Source of the DNA: Pseudomonadota bacterium
GTDB taxonomy: Bacteria; Pseudomonadota; Gammaproteobacteria; Xanthomonadales; Xanthomonadaceae
Assembly: GCA_023386795.1 (NCBI GenBank)
Contig: JAEWJB010000115.1
Coordinates: 1-18,596, forward strand
Direction: 5' to 3'
DNA: 18,596 nt
Position 1 is the stretch's first letter, and every line of letters starts with the position of its first letter. Of the stretch, positions 1 to 7,455 are shown in pieces. The notes beneath the pieces were generated by a model that was not told the DNA's origin, made no database searches, and saw only the letters and a list, made by a program, of their open reading frames with translations. Both the position numbers and the translations under genes were made by a program.

Positions 1-8
1 TGGAGGCT

Positions 9-34
9 CGTAGGCGACATCCATGTCGCCTACG
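9..34. repeat. GTAG-footed near-perfect palindrome, REP-like
   Basis: Two 12-base arms, CGTAGGCGACAT at 9-20 and ATGTCGCCTACG at 23-34, are exact reverse complements separated by two bases (CC). The GTAG foot is a hallmark of REP-type elements, including the GTAG palindromes described in Stenotrophomonas, so a dispersed REP-like element fits. It could also be the transcription terminator of a gene lying left of the window, although there is no T-run after it. The palindrome is directly visible; the REP identity is inference because only one copy is in the window. Confidence 0.5.
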
Positions 35-36
35 GT

Positions 37-78
37 CCCGGGAAGGGGCTGCCCCCGGCCAACCGATACATTCCCGGG
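37..78. repeat. Second inverted repeat next to the palindrome
   Basis: CCCGGGAA at 37-44 and TTCCCGGG at 71-78 are exact reverse complements. Between them is a short GGGG-CTG-CCCC hairpin at about 45-56. With the palindrome at 9-34 this makes a compact folded block before the gcdH promoter. It may be part of a compound REP element or simply a G/C-rich intergenic fold. Confidence 0.4.
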
Positions 79-90
79 GGCGGATCGAAC

Positions 91-114
91 GGCAACGGCA
101 ACGGCAACGGCAAC
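91..114. repeat. (GGCAAC)4 hexanucleotide tandem repeat
   Basis: Four exact GGCAAC units lie head to tail at 91-114, preceded by a partial unit. The tract sits in the intergenic region upstream of gcdH, about 50 bases before its likely promoter. No convincing reading frame uses it, so it looks like a non-coding microsatellite able to change length by slippage. Confidence 0.75.
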
Positions 115-160
115 GCCTTGGCTGCGCGATGTGCTTGGCACTGCGACGCAACGCCGCGCG

Positions 161-191
161 CTGACAGGTCGCCGCAAGAGGCCGATAGAAT
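161..191 (+). promoter_or_regulatory. Probable sigma-70 promoter of gcdH
   Basis: CTGACA (161-166) resembles a -35 box and TAGAAT (186-191) a -10 box. The spacer is 19 bases, somewhat long. A transcript starting near 198 would have a leader of about 18 bases before the ATG at 216, and no strong Shine-Dalgarno sequence is visible. The TAGAAT element is good and the pairing is tentative. Confidence 0.45.
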
Positions 192-215
192 CGGGCTTTC
201 CCTTGGGTCTTGCTC

Positions 216-1379
216 ATGTCGCTGGCGGCCGATGATCTGTTCGATGTGCAATCCCTGCTCAACGAAGAGCAACGCGCGGTGCGTGAGGCTGTGGCGCGGT
301 TCACCGACGTACGCGTGTTGCCACTGATCGCCGAGGCGTTCGAGCAGGGCCGCTTTCCCCGCGAGCTGGTGGCCGAGATGGCCGGGCTCGGGTTGCTCGG
401 GGCGACGCTGCCCGTCGAGTACGGCGGGGGCGGGTTGGATGCGATCAGCTATGGGTTGATCTGCCAGGAGCTGGAGCGCGGGGACAGCGCGCTGCGCAGT
501 TTCGTCAGCGTGCAGTCGTCGTTGTGCATGTATCCCATCTTCGCCTACGGCAGCGAGGACCAGCGGCGTCGCTGGTTGCCCGCAATGGCGGCGGGCGAGC
601 TGATCGGCTGCTTCGGGCTCACCGAGGCCGAGGGCGGGTCCGACCCGGCCGCCATGCGAACCCGCGCGCGGCGCGTGGGCGGGGATTGGGTGATCGATGG
701 CGCCAAGCTGTGGATCACCAACGGCAGCATCGCCGACCTGGCGGTGGTGTGGGCGCAGACGGAAGAAGGGGTGCGCGGGTTCGTGGTCGAGCGCGGGACA
801 CCCGGTTTCAGCGCCCAGGACATCGGTCAGAAGATGAGCCTGCGGGCGTCGGTGACTTCGGCGTTGTTCCTCGACGGCGTGCGCGTGCCCGATGCGCAAT
901 GCCTGCCCGGCGCGCTGGGATTGAAGGGGCCGCTGGGTTGCCTCACCCAGGCGCGCTACGGGATTTCCTGGGGGGCGATCGGTGCAGCCGTGGCCTGCCT
1001 GCGCGAGGCGCTCGATTACGCGGGCCAGCGCCAGCTGTTCGGCCGGCCGCTGGCTGCCAACCAGGCCGTGCAGGTGCGCCTGGCCGAGATGGCCCGGCGC
1101 ATCACCACCGCGCAGGTGCTGGCGCTGCAACTGGGCCAGCTCAAGAACGCGGGACGTTTGCAGCCTACCCAGGTGTCGCTGGCGAAGTGGAACAACTGCC
1201 GCATGGCGCTGGACGTGGCGCGCGATTGCCGCGACCTCCTCGGGGCCGCGGGCATCAGCCTGGCGCATGCGGCGATCCGGCATGCCTTGAATCTGGAGTC
1301 GGTCATCACGTATGAAGGCACTCAGACCATCCATCAATTGGTGGTCGGTCGCGAACTGACAGGCCTGAATGCGTTTTAG
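216..1379 (+). CDS. gcdH: Glutaryl-CoA dehydrogenase (acyl-CoA dehydrogenase family)
   Basis: This flavoprotein of 387 residues should oxidise and decarboxylate glutaryl-CoA to crotonyl-CoA at the end of lysine, tryptophan and glutarate breakdown, passing electrons to electron-transfer flavoprotein in the cytosol. The acyl-CoA dehydrogenase fold is complete, with helical N domain, beta domain beginning at CFGLTEAEGGSD, and C-terminal helices. Two residues that bind the substrate carboxylate in the human enzyme are present in LRSFVSVQSS as Arg94 and Ser98. The catalytic base is the Glu in TYEGT (Glu367), and the C-terminus matches the family pattern GRELTGLNAF. These points favour glutaryl-CoA over a plain acyl-CoA substrate. 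I chose the ATG at 216; an in-frame TTG two codons earlier is less likely. No gcdR-type LysR regulator lies beside it in the window. The next gene starts 38 bases downstream, so co-transcription is possible. Confidence 0.93.
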   Translation: MSLAADDLFDVQSLLNEEQRAVREAVARFTDVRVLPLIAEAFEQGRFPRELVAEMAGLGLLGATLPVEYGGGGLDAISYGLICQELERGDSALRSFVSVQSSLCMYPIFAYGSEDQRRRWLPAMAAGELIGCFGLTEAEGGSDPAAMRTRARRVGGDWVIDGAKLWITNGSIADLAVVWAQTEEGVRGFVVERGTPGFSAQDIGQKMSLRASVTSALFLDGVRVPDAQCLPGALGLKGPLGCLTQARYGISWGAIGAAVACLREALDYAGQRQLFGRPLAANQAVQVRLAEMARRITTAQVLALQLGQLKNAGRLQPTQVSLAKWNNCRMALDVARDCRDLLGAAGISLAHAAIRHALNLESVITYEGTQTIHQLVVGRELTGLNAF

Positions 1380-1417
1380 GGGGCAGGATGCCCGCAAGGG
1401 GGGAAGGGGTGCGCTGG

Positions 1418-4003
1418 ATGAAAGCCAATCGGCTGCTGGGGGCGGCGCTGCTGCTGTGCGCGTCGGTATCGGCGTGGGCCGCAGAACAGCCGCCGGCGAT
1501 GACCGCCGCCCCGGCCTGGGTGCAGGAAGAACCGTTGCCGACCACCGCCGGGGCGGCAGGTGGCCTGCGCTACGAGCTGGTGTCCGACCAGGTTGATCTC
1601 AACGGCCCGCGGCCGCTGTGGTATCGCCGCATCAGCTACACCGTGCTGCGCGACAACGCGCTGGGCGATGCCGGCCAGATCAGCCTGTACTACCAGCCCG
1701 AGTACCAGAGCCTGGCGCTCAACCACCTGGAGGTGTGGCGCGACGGCCAGCGCCTGGATTTGCGCCGCCGTGCCCACTACGCGCAGCTGCGCCGGGAGGG
1801 CGACCTGGAGCAGGGCCTGCTGGACGGTGCGCTGACGTTGAACATCAGCCTGCCCGACCTGCGCGTGGGCGACCGCATCGACTACGGCTACACCGTCAGT
1901 GGCAGCAACCCGGTGTTCGGCCGCGGCTATTTCGACAGCTACACCGCCCGTTACGACGTGCCGCTGGGCGCGCGGCGGCTGCGCGTGCGCTATCCGGCGG
2001 GGATGCCGTTGAACTGGAAGGTCAGCACCGAGGGTTTCCGTAGCGCACGCCAGCGGGTGGGCGACATGGAGGAACTGCGCCTGGACGCCGACGCGCTCGG
2101 CGCGGTGCGCGAGGAGAAGGACACCCCGTCCGGCCACGACACCTATGGCCGCATCGAGCTGTCCACCGCCGCGAACTGGCGCGAGGTGGCCGACTGGGCC
2201 GCGCGCCTGTATCCGGCCGGTTTCAAGGACCCGGCGGTGGCGCGCGCGATGGCGGCCCAGCTCAAGCTGGACCGCGCCGACCCGCAGGGTTCGATGCAGC
2301 GGGCCATCGCCTTCGTGCAGGGCGATATCCGCTACCTCGGCCTGGAGATGGGCGTGAACTCGCACGCCCCGCACGCGCCGGAGGAAACCCTGCGCAACCG
2401 CTACGGCGACTGCAAGGACAAGGCCACGCTGCTGGTGGCGCTGCTGGGCCTGGCCGGGGTGCAGGCCGAGCCGGTGCTGGTGGATTCCTCGCCCGGCAAC
2501 AATCTCGCCGCGCGCCTGCCCAGCCCGCTGGCGTTCGACCACGTGGTGGTGCACGCCCGCACGCAGGGGCGCGATTTCTGGATCGATGCCACGCGCGACC
2601 GCGAATACGGCACCTTCGACGCGCGCTCGCCGCTGCCGTTCGGCCAGGGCCTGCCGGTCCGCGCGGGGCAGGCGACGCTGGTGGACATTCCCTATCCCGG
2701 CGCAGTGACGCCGGAGGTGGTGGTGGAGGAGGACGTGGACATCGCCATGGCGCGGCCGCGCCGGCAGGCGAAGTTCACCGTCACCACCGATTACCTGCAG
2801 GGACGCGGCGACGATGCCCGCGAGATGTTCGAAAGCCAGGGCGCCGAAGCGCTCGGCGACCAGTACCTGGACTACATGCGGCGCTTCTACAGCCAGCTGC
2901 AGCTCGATGGCCTGCCGACCGTCGACGAGGCCGACCCGGCACGCCTGCGCATTGGCGAGACCTACCGTCTGGACTGGCACCCGCGCGAGAACGACGTGGT
3001 CGGCTTCCCGTTGTTCCAGCTGCAGGACTGGATGAAGGAGCTGCCGCGCACCGCCCGCCGCACGCCGCTGGCGCTGGGTGGGCCACGGCTGGCCACGCAG
3101 ACCGTGCGCGTGCGCAGCGATGCCGGCATCTGGGTCAGGCCCAGCCGCGAGGTGGTCGAGAACCCCTGGTTCCGCTTCACCCGCCGCGTCGACATGCAGG
3201 ACGGCGAGCTGGTGATCGAGGGCGAATGGGAGCGTCGCGCCCTGTGGATCCCGCCCGAAGGCGTGCGCCGCGCGGCCCATGACATGGCGCGGGCGCGCGA
3301 GCTGTTGTTCTTCGAGCACGATTTCCGACCGAACCCGATGCGCAGCATCGGCCTGGCGCCTTGGCTGTATGCCGCGGCCGGCATGGGCGTGACCCTGTTG
3401 CTGCTGGGCGTGGCCGGCTGGAGCGCATGGCGTGGCGGGCTGGGCGGCATGCTCTACATGCCGTACCGCACCGCGCGGAGGCTGTTCGAGGTGCCGCGCA
3501 TGCGCACGCTGGCGTGGATCGCGCTGGGTGCTTCCTACGTGCTGGCGCTGAGCCTGTATCGCAGTGGCGGCGTCGTCGGGCTGCTGCAGCAGGTCGTCTG
3601 GGCGCTGCTGCAATGGGGCCTCGCCTGGGGCGTGTTCTGGGGCGTGTTGCGCGTGGTGGGCGTGCGGCTGTCGTTCGGCCGGCTGGGCACCGCGCTGGCG
3701 GCCGGCATGGTGCCGCAACTGCCGCTGCTGGCCGGCATCGTCGTGGCCACGCTGGGCTCGGTGGCTTGGTTCAATGCCATGGCTGCCGCCACCCCGGCAG
3801 CGTGGCCGGGGATGTTCGTCGCCAGCGTGCTGGGCATCGCCGGGCTCGCGTGGACGGTGGTGTCCACCACCGCCAGCGTGGCCGCGGCCAGCGGTGCTTC
3901 GCGCCTGCGGGTCCTGCTGGCCTGGGGTTTGACGCTGGCGCTGGGCCTGTTCGTGGCCGGCGTCGCGGTGTTCGTCCTGCTGGTGGCGCGCGCGAGCGGT
4001 TGA
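1418..4003 (+). CDS. DUF3857/transglutaminase-core protein with C-terminal membrane domain
   Basis: The product is 861 residues from the ATG at 1418, chosen because a clean signal peptide follows (MKANRLLGAALLLCASVSAWA) and a GGGGAAGGGG stretch precedes it; an ATG at 1388 would add ten residues. After the signal come a DUF3857 beta-rich domain (about 40-270) and a transglutaminase-like core (about 280-400). The expected Cys-His-Asp triad is present: Cys332 in RYGDCKDK, His375 in FDHVVVH and Asp390 in WIDAT. A second beta-rich region runs to about 640. It is followed by roughly six hydrophobic segments near 648-670, 697-715, 722-749, 758-785, 800-823 and 833-857, faintly like a Yip1-type domain. 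The soluble part should face the periplasm. Family members often have no known substrate; a protease or amidase-like role is possible but unproven. The membrane tail is an addition to the more usual soluble form, as far as I recall. Confidence 0.85.
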   Translation: MKANRLLGAALLLCASVSAWAAEQPPAMTAAPAWVQEEPLPTTAGAAGGLRYELVSDQVDLNGPRPLWYRRISYTVLRDNALGDAGQISLYYQPEYQSLALNHLEVWRDGQRLDLRRRAHYAQLRREGDLEQGLLDGALTLNISLPDLRVGDRIDYGYTVSGSNPVFGRGYFDSYTARYDVPLGARRLRVRYPAGMPLNWKVSTEGFRSARQRVGDMEELRLDADALGAVREEKDTPSGHDTYGRIELSTAANWREVADWAARLYPAGFKDPAVARAMAAQLKLDRADPQGSMQRAIAFVQGDIRYLGLEMGVNSHAPHAPEETLRNRYGDCKDKATLLVALLGLAGVQAEPVLVDSSPGNNLAARLPSPLAFDHVVVHARTQGRDFWIDATRDREYGTFDARSPLPFGQGLPVRAGQATLVDIPYPGAVTPEVVVEEDVDIAMARPRRQAKFTVTTDYLQGRGDDAREMFESQGAEALGDQYLDYMRRFYSQLQLDGLPTVDEADPARLRIGETYRLDWHPRENDVVGFPLFQLQDWMKELPRTARRTPLALGGPRLATQTVRVRSDAGIWVRPSREVVENPWFRFTRRVDMQDGELVIEGEWERRALWIPPEGVRRAAHDMARARELLFFEHDFRPNPMRSIGLAPWLYAAAGMGVTLLLLGVAGWSAWRGGLGGMLYMPYRTARRLFEVPRMRTLAWIALGASYVLALSLYRSGGVVGLLQQVVWALLQWGLAWGVFWGVLRVVGVRLSFGRLGTALAAGMVPQLPLLAGIVVATLGSVAWFNAMAAATPAAWPGMFVASVLGIAGLAWTVVSTTASVAAASGASRLRVLLAWGLTLALGLFVAGVAVFVLLVARASG

Positions 4004-4008
4004 TGCCG

Positions 4009-4035
4009 GCGCCGGGGCTTTGCAAAGCCGGCGCG
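4009..4035. repeat. Interrupted GC-rich hairpin between two genes
   Basis: GCGCCGG plus CTTTG pairs with CAAAG plus CCGGCGC, with two unpaired G residues on the left arm and essentially no loop. It starts a few bases after the stop codon of the transglutaminase gene. It could slow or end transcription, or shape translation of the glutathione S-transferase gene, but no T-run follows. Confidence 0.4.
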
Positions 4036-4074
4036 GGCGGTGACACTGCCCAGCCCCCCTCCAGCGGAACGTCG

Positions 4075-4740
4075 ATGTCCAGCCCGCGAGCGCCCCTGAC
4101 CGTCTATGGCATGTCCACCTCCGGCAACTGCTACAAGGTGCGGCTGCTGCTCGAACAGCTCGGCAGCCGCTACGCCTGGCAGGAGGTCGACAGCGCCAAC
4201 GGCCAGACCCGCACCCCGGACTACCTGGCGAAGAACCCCAACGGGAAGGTGCCGATGGTCGAGCGCGACGACGGCCGCGTACTGGTGGAATCCAACGCCA
4301 TCCTCCATTGGCTTGCCGAAGGCACGCCGTTCCTGCCGGCCGACGCCTGGCAGCGCGCGCAGGCACTGAGCTGGATGTTCTTCGAGCAATACAGCCATGA
4401 GCCCTACGTGGCCGTGGCACGCTTCATCCGCGGCTGGACCCCGCTCGACTCACCGCGCCGTGCCGAATTGCCACGCCTGCGCGAGCGAGGCAACGCCGCG
4501 CTGGCGGTGATGGCGCAGCATCTTGACCAGCACGACTGGTTCACCGGCCCGCACTACGGCATTGCCGATATCGCGCTGTACGCCTACACGCATTGCGCCG
4601 CCGATGGCGGTTTCGACCTGGACCGCTGGCCCTCGCTGCAGGACTGGTTGCGACGGGTGCAGGCCACGCCGGGCTTCGTGCCGATGGTGCCGGCCGGCGA
4701 GGAGGTGCAAGCGCGCCTGTCCGCAGCCGAGCCGGCCTGA
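4075..4740 (+). CDS. Glutathione S-transferase family protein
   Basis: This is a cytosolic glutathione-dependent transferase of 221 residues, a normal length for the family. The N-terminal thioredoxin-like domain starts at LTVYG (8-12). A loop carries Ser14 and Ser16, either a candidate for activating glutathione. The cis-proline lies in GKVP (Pro60), and the glutathione-contacting Glu-Ser pair is VES at 71-73. The helical C-terminal domain contains the conserved N-capping Asp165 in GIADIALYAY. The start at 4075 places the first strand right after it. An in-frame ATG at 4003 overlaps the previous stop codon as TGATG and would add 24 residues of low-complexity sequence; it is less likely but would couple the two genes. 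asnB follows nine bases after the stop. The substrate cannot be told from sequence; detoxification or peroxide defence is typical. Confidence 0.88.
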   Translation: MSSPRAPLTVYGMSTSGNCYKVRLLLEQLGSRYAWQEVDSANGQTRTPDYLAKNPNGKVPMVERDDGRVLVESNAILHWLAEGTPFLPADAWQRAQALSWMFFEQYSHEPYVAVARFIRGWTPLDSPRRAELPRLRERGNAALAVMAQHLDQHDWFTGPHYGIADIALYAYTHCAADGGFDLDRWPSLQDWLRRVQATPGFVPMVPAGEEVQARLSAAEPA

Positions 4741-4749
4741 GGCGCGGCC

Positions 4750-6708
4750 ATGTGCGGACTGGCCGGACTGTGGCTGCCCAACCCGCGCCTGCATGGAGAG
4801 GCACTGACCGCGCTCGCCGGCGCGATGGGTTCGACGCTGCACCACCGCGGGCCGGATGACGCCGGGGTGTGGTGCGACGCGCAGGCCGGCATCGGGCTGG
4901 CCCACCAGCGGCTGAGCATCCTGGACCTCTCGCCGCTGGGCCACCAGCCCATGGCGTCCAACGATGGCCGCTACCAGTTGGTCTACAACGGCGAGATCTA
5001 CAACTTCGCCCAGCTGCGCGCGGCGCTCTCCGCGTTGGGACACCGCTTCCGCGGGCATTCGGATACCGAGGTGCTGCTGGCGGCCATCAGCGAATGGGGC
5101 CTAGAGGCCACGCTGTCGCAGTGCAACGGCATGTTCGCGCTGGCGCTGTGGGATAGCCGCGAGCAGACCTTGCAGCTGGCGCGCGACCGCGTCGGCAAGA
5201 AACCGCTGTACTACGGCTGGGCCGGCGACACGCTGGTGTTCGGCTCCGAGCTCAAGGCGCTGTGGCGCCATCCCGAGTTCGACAACGGCGTCGCCCCCGA
5301 CGCGCTGACGCTGCTTCTGCGCCTGGGCTACATTCCCGCGCCGCATTGCATCCATCGCGACACGTTCAAGCTGATGCCCGGCCGCGTGCTGCGGCTGCAG
5401 GCCGGCGATATCGCCGCCGGCGCCGCCGCACACCGTCCCGAGCAGGCGCAACGTCCGTTCTGGGACGCACGCCAGGCCATGCAGGACGCCCTCGCGGCGC
5501 CTTTCACCGGCGATGCGGTGGCAGCCGAAGAACGCCTGGATACCTTGCTGCGCGATGCGGTCGGCCTGCGCATGGTGGCCGACGTGCCGGTGGGCGTTTT
5601 CCTTTCCGGCGGCACCGATTCTTCCCTCGTCACCGCGCTGATGCAGGCGCAGAGCGCGCGCCCGGTGCGCAGTTTCAGCATCGGCTTCAGCGGTTCGCAC
5701 CACGACGAGGCGCCGCTGGCGCGCGAGGTGGCCGCCCACCTGGGCTGCGAGCACACCGAGTTGTACGTGGACGGCCGCGATGCCTTGGCGGTGGTGCCCG
5801 AACTGCCCTACATGTTCGACGAACCCTTCGCCGACGCCTCGCAGGTGCCGACCGCGCTGGTGGCCCGGCTCGCGCGTACCGGCGTGACCGTGGCGCTGTC
5901 CGGCGATGGTGGCGATGAACTGTTCTTCGGCTATTCGCGCTACGTGCGCGCGCTGCGCAACTGGCAGATGCTGCGCGCGGTGCCGGCCCCGCTGCGCGCG
6001 CTGCTGGCGCGCCGCGCAGGCGGCGAGGGCTCGCGCACCGGAGGGCTGGCCGTGCTGTTCAACGAAGCCGGTGCGCGCGGCATCGGCGACGTCTACCGAA
6101 ACCGCATCTCGCGCTGGCGTCGCCCGGCCGCGGCCGTGCGCGGCGCGCACGAACCGGAAACGTTCTACAGCCTGGCCCAGCCGCTGCACGGCGCCGGCAC
6201 CCCGGCCGATGCGATGATGCTGGCCGATTTCACCACCTACCTGCCCGACGACCTGCTGTGCAAGGTGGACCGCACCAGCATGGCGGTGGGGCTGGAGGCG
6301 CGTGCGCCGTTGCTGGACTGGCGCGTGGCCGAGTTCGCCTGGTCGCTGCCCTTGGCGTTCAAGTATCGCGACGGCCGCAGCAAATACCTGCTCAAGCAGG
6401 TGCTGCGGCGCTACGTGCCCGACGCCATGGTGGACCGCCCCAAGCGCGGCTTCGGCGCGCCGGTGGGCGACTGGCTGCGCGGGGACCTGCGCGAATGGGC
6501 GCAGGCGTTGCTCGATCCGGCCCGGCTGGCTAACGAAGGCGTATTCGTGCCCGGGTCCATCCAGGCGCCCTGGCAGGCCTTCGTGGGCGGCCAGCGCAAA
6601 TGGCACACGCACCTGTGGACGGTGCTGATGTTCCAGGCCTGGCAGGAAGGCTGGCGCCAGGCGCGGGCCGGCGTGGCCGGGCAGGGCGGGCTGCTTCACT
6701 CGGCTTGA
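4750..6708 (+). CDS. asnB: Asparagine synthetase, glutamine-hydrolysing
   Basis: The enzyme makes asparagine from aspartate, ATP and glutamine in the cytosol. It has 652 residues and two domains. The N-terminal glutaminase starts directly with the nucleophile Cys2 (MCGLAGLW) and keeps Arg54 (HQRLSILDL), the YNGEIYNF motif (Asn80, Glu82) and Asp105 in HSDTEVLL. The C-terminal synthetase carries the ATP-pyrophosphatase loop SGGTDSS at 286-292 and the SGDGGDELFFGY motif from Ser384. It is longer than the 554-residue E. coli AsnB and nearer the Bacillus AsnB/AsnO size class. Some members of this class amidate sugars or peptides in polysaccharide or natural-product clusters, but no such genes lie nearby, so plain asparagine synthesis is most likely. 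It starts nine bases after the glutathione S-transferase stop, so the two are probably in one transcript. The Shine-Dalgarno site is weak. Confidence 0.93.
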   Translation: MCGLAGLWLPNPRLHGEALTALAGAMGSTLHHRGPDDAGVWCDAQAGIGLAHQRLSILDLSPLGHQPMASNDGRYQLVYNGEIYNFAQLRAALSALGHRFRGHSDTEVLLAAISEWGLEATLSQCNGMFALALWDSREQTLQLARDRVGKKPLYYGWAGDTLVFGSELKALWRHPEFDNGVAPDALTLLLRLGYIPAPHCIHRDTFKLMPGRVLRLQAGDIAAGAAAHRPEQAQRPFWDARQAMQDALAAPFTGDAVAAEERLDTLLRDAVGLRMVADVPVGVFLSGGTDSSLVTALMQAQSARPVRSFSIGFSGSHHDEAPLAREVAAHLGCEHTELYVDGRDALAVVPELPYMFDEPFADASQVPTALVARLARTGVTVALSGDGGDELFFGYSRYVRALRNWQMLRAVPAPLRALLARRAGGEGSRTGGLAVLFNEAGARGIGDVYRNRISRWRRPAAAVRGAHEPETFYSLAQPLHGAGTPADAMMLADFTTYLPDDLLCKVDRTSMAVGLEARAPLLDWRVAEFAWSLPLAFKYRDGRSKYLLKQVLRRYVPDAMVDRPKRGFGAPVGDWLRGDLREWAQALLDPARLANEGVFVPGSIQAPWQAFVGGQRKWHTHLWTVLMFQAWQEGWRQARAGVAGQGGLLHSA

Positions 6709-6725
6709 GCGTCGCGGTGGCTAGA

Positions 6726-6747
6726 TTGGAACCGGTCTTCCAAGGAG
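6726..6747 (+). promoter_or_regulatory. Inverted repeat overlapping a strong ribosome binding site
   Basis: TTGGAA (6726-6731) and TTCCAA (6738-6743) form a perfect six-base inverted repeat with a CCGGTC centre. Its right arm shares the AA of the AAGGAG ribosome binding site (6742-6747) of the following gene, seven bases before the ATG at 6755. It could be an operator or a small RNA hairpin that hides the ribosome site. A TAGATT element at 6722-6727 could be a -10 box, but I see no good -35. Confidence 0.4.
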
Positions 6748-6754
6748 TCCCGCC

Positions 6755-7309
6755 ATGAGCCAGTACAAGATCGCCGTGTTCGTCGGCAGCCTGCGCAAGC
6801 ATTCGTTCAACCGCCAGCTCGCCCATGCCTTGCAGCCGCTGTTCGGCCCCCGGGCCACGCTCGAACACGTGGAGATCGGCGACCTGCCGCTGTACGACCA
6901 GGATTTCGACCACGACTACCCGGCACAGGGCAAGCGCCTGAAGGAACAGGTGCGCGCCGCCGACGCGGTGTTGTTCGTCACCCCCGAATACAACCGCTCG
7001 ATCCCCGGCGTGCTGAAGAACGCCATCGACCTGGGCTCGCGCCCGTATGGCGACAGCTGCTTTGCCGGCAAGCCCGCCGCGGTGCTGGGCATTTCCGTCG
7101 GTACCATCGGCACCGCGCTGGCGCAGCAGCACCTGCGCAACGTGCTGGCCTACCTGGACATGCAGGTGCTGGGCCAGCCGGAGGTGTTCCTGCAGCACAA
7201 GGACGGCTTCTTCGACGCGCAGGGCGGCTTCGGCGACGCCGGCACGACGAAGTTCCTGCAGGGCTACGTGGACCGCTTCGTGGCGTTCATCGACCGCCAC
7301 AAGGGCTGA
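6755..7309 (+). CDS. NADPH-dependent FMN reductase / quinone reductase
   Basis: A flavodoxin-like oxidoreductase of 184 residues, of the group that includes ChrR/YieF. These enzymes bind FMN and use NAD(P)H to reduce quinones, and incidentally chromate and other acceptors, by two-electron transfer that limits redox cycling. The first strand and FMN phosphate loop are visible as VFVGSLRKHSFN (8-19). The flavin-ring loop is TPEYN at 76-80, followed by the family pattern SIPGVLKNAIDLGSRPYG, and a third loop appears at ISVGTIGT. An AAGGAG ribosome site seven bases upstream fixes the start at 6755. The gene lies 46 bases after asnB and may have its own promoter given the inverted repeat there. Chromate reductase activity should not be assumed; quinone reductase is the safer description. 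Confidence 0.9.
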   Translation: MSQYKIAVFVGSLRKHSFNRQLAHALQPLFGPRATLEHVEIGDLPLYDQDFDHDYPAQGKRLKEQVRAADAVLFVTPEYNRSIPGVLKNAIDLGSRPYGDSCFAGKPAAVLGISVGTIGTALAQQHLRNVLAYLDMQVLGQPEVFLQHKDGFFDAQGGFGDAGTTKFLQGYVDRFVAFIDRHKG

Positions 7310-7372
7310 GCGGTCGCGCGATCTGAGACGGGACGGGGCCAGGATCGGCTTCGCGCACCGGTTGCGCACGGC

Positions 7373-7381
7373 TTATCCACA
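7373..7381 (+). promoter_or_regulatory. Perfect DnaA box upstream of dnaB
   Basis: TTATCCACA matches the canonical DnaA-binding nine-mer exactly. It sits 75 bases before the dnaB start, in the 146-base gap between the FMN reductase gene and dnaB. The rest of that gap shows no clear terminator and no convincing -35/-10 pair. One exact nine-mer can arise by chance, but its position before the replicative helicase gene makes DnaA control plausible. Confidence 0.55.
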
Positions 7382-7455
7382 GACTTGTTCCTAGCGCGTG
7401 GGGCCGTGGCTGCCTATCCTTCCTGCCCCCGTCCCCGCGTCAGGTTTTCGTCCGA

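Noticed and set aside
91..114. CRISPR-like repeat
   Set aside because: The units are six bases and contiguous with no spacers, so this is a microsatellite.
23..235. Small + strand frame running through the palindrome and the GGCAAC repeats
   Set aside because: It starts inside the palindrome, has no ribosome site, reads the hexamer tract as a Thr-Ala repeat and overlaps the start of gcdH.
1376..4420. Very long open frame on the minus strand opposite the transglutaminase and GST genes
   Set aside because: It mirrors well-identified + strand genes and is composed of His-, Arg-, Gln- and Ala-rich sequence typical of antisense frames in high-GC DNA. It has no recognisable domain.
5262..5918. 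Alternative + strand frame inside asnB
   Set aside because: It is a frame-shifted shadow rich in Arg and Ala. asnB itself is intact across the region with all motifs in one frame.
4750..7309. Natural-product or polysaccharide cluster around asnB
   Set aside because: No glycosyltransferase, NRPS, PKS, lanthipeptide or lasso-peptide gene is present. asnB is flanked by a glutathione S-transferase and an FMN reductase.
7385..7420. dnaB promoter formed by TTGTTC and TATCCT
   Set aside because: The spacer would be 24 bases, too long for a sigma-70 promoter.
7373..7455. Chromosomal replication origin
   Set aside because: There is only one DnaA box, no AT-rich unwinding region, and no dnaA, dnaN or gidA nearby.
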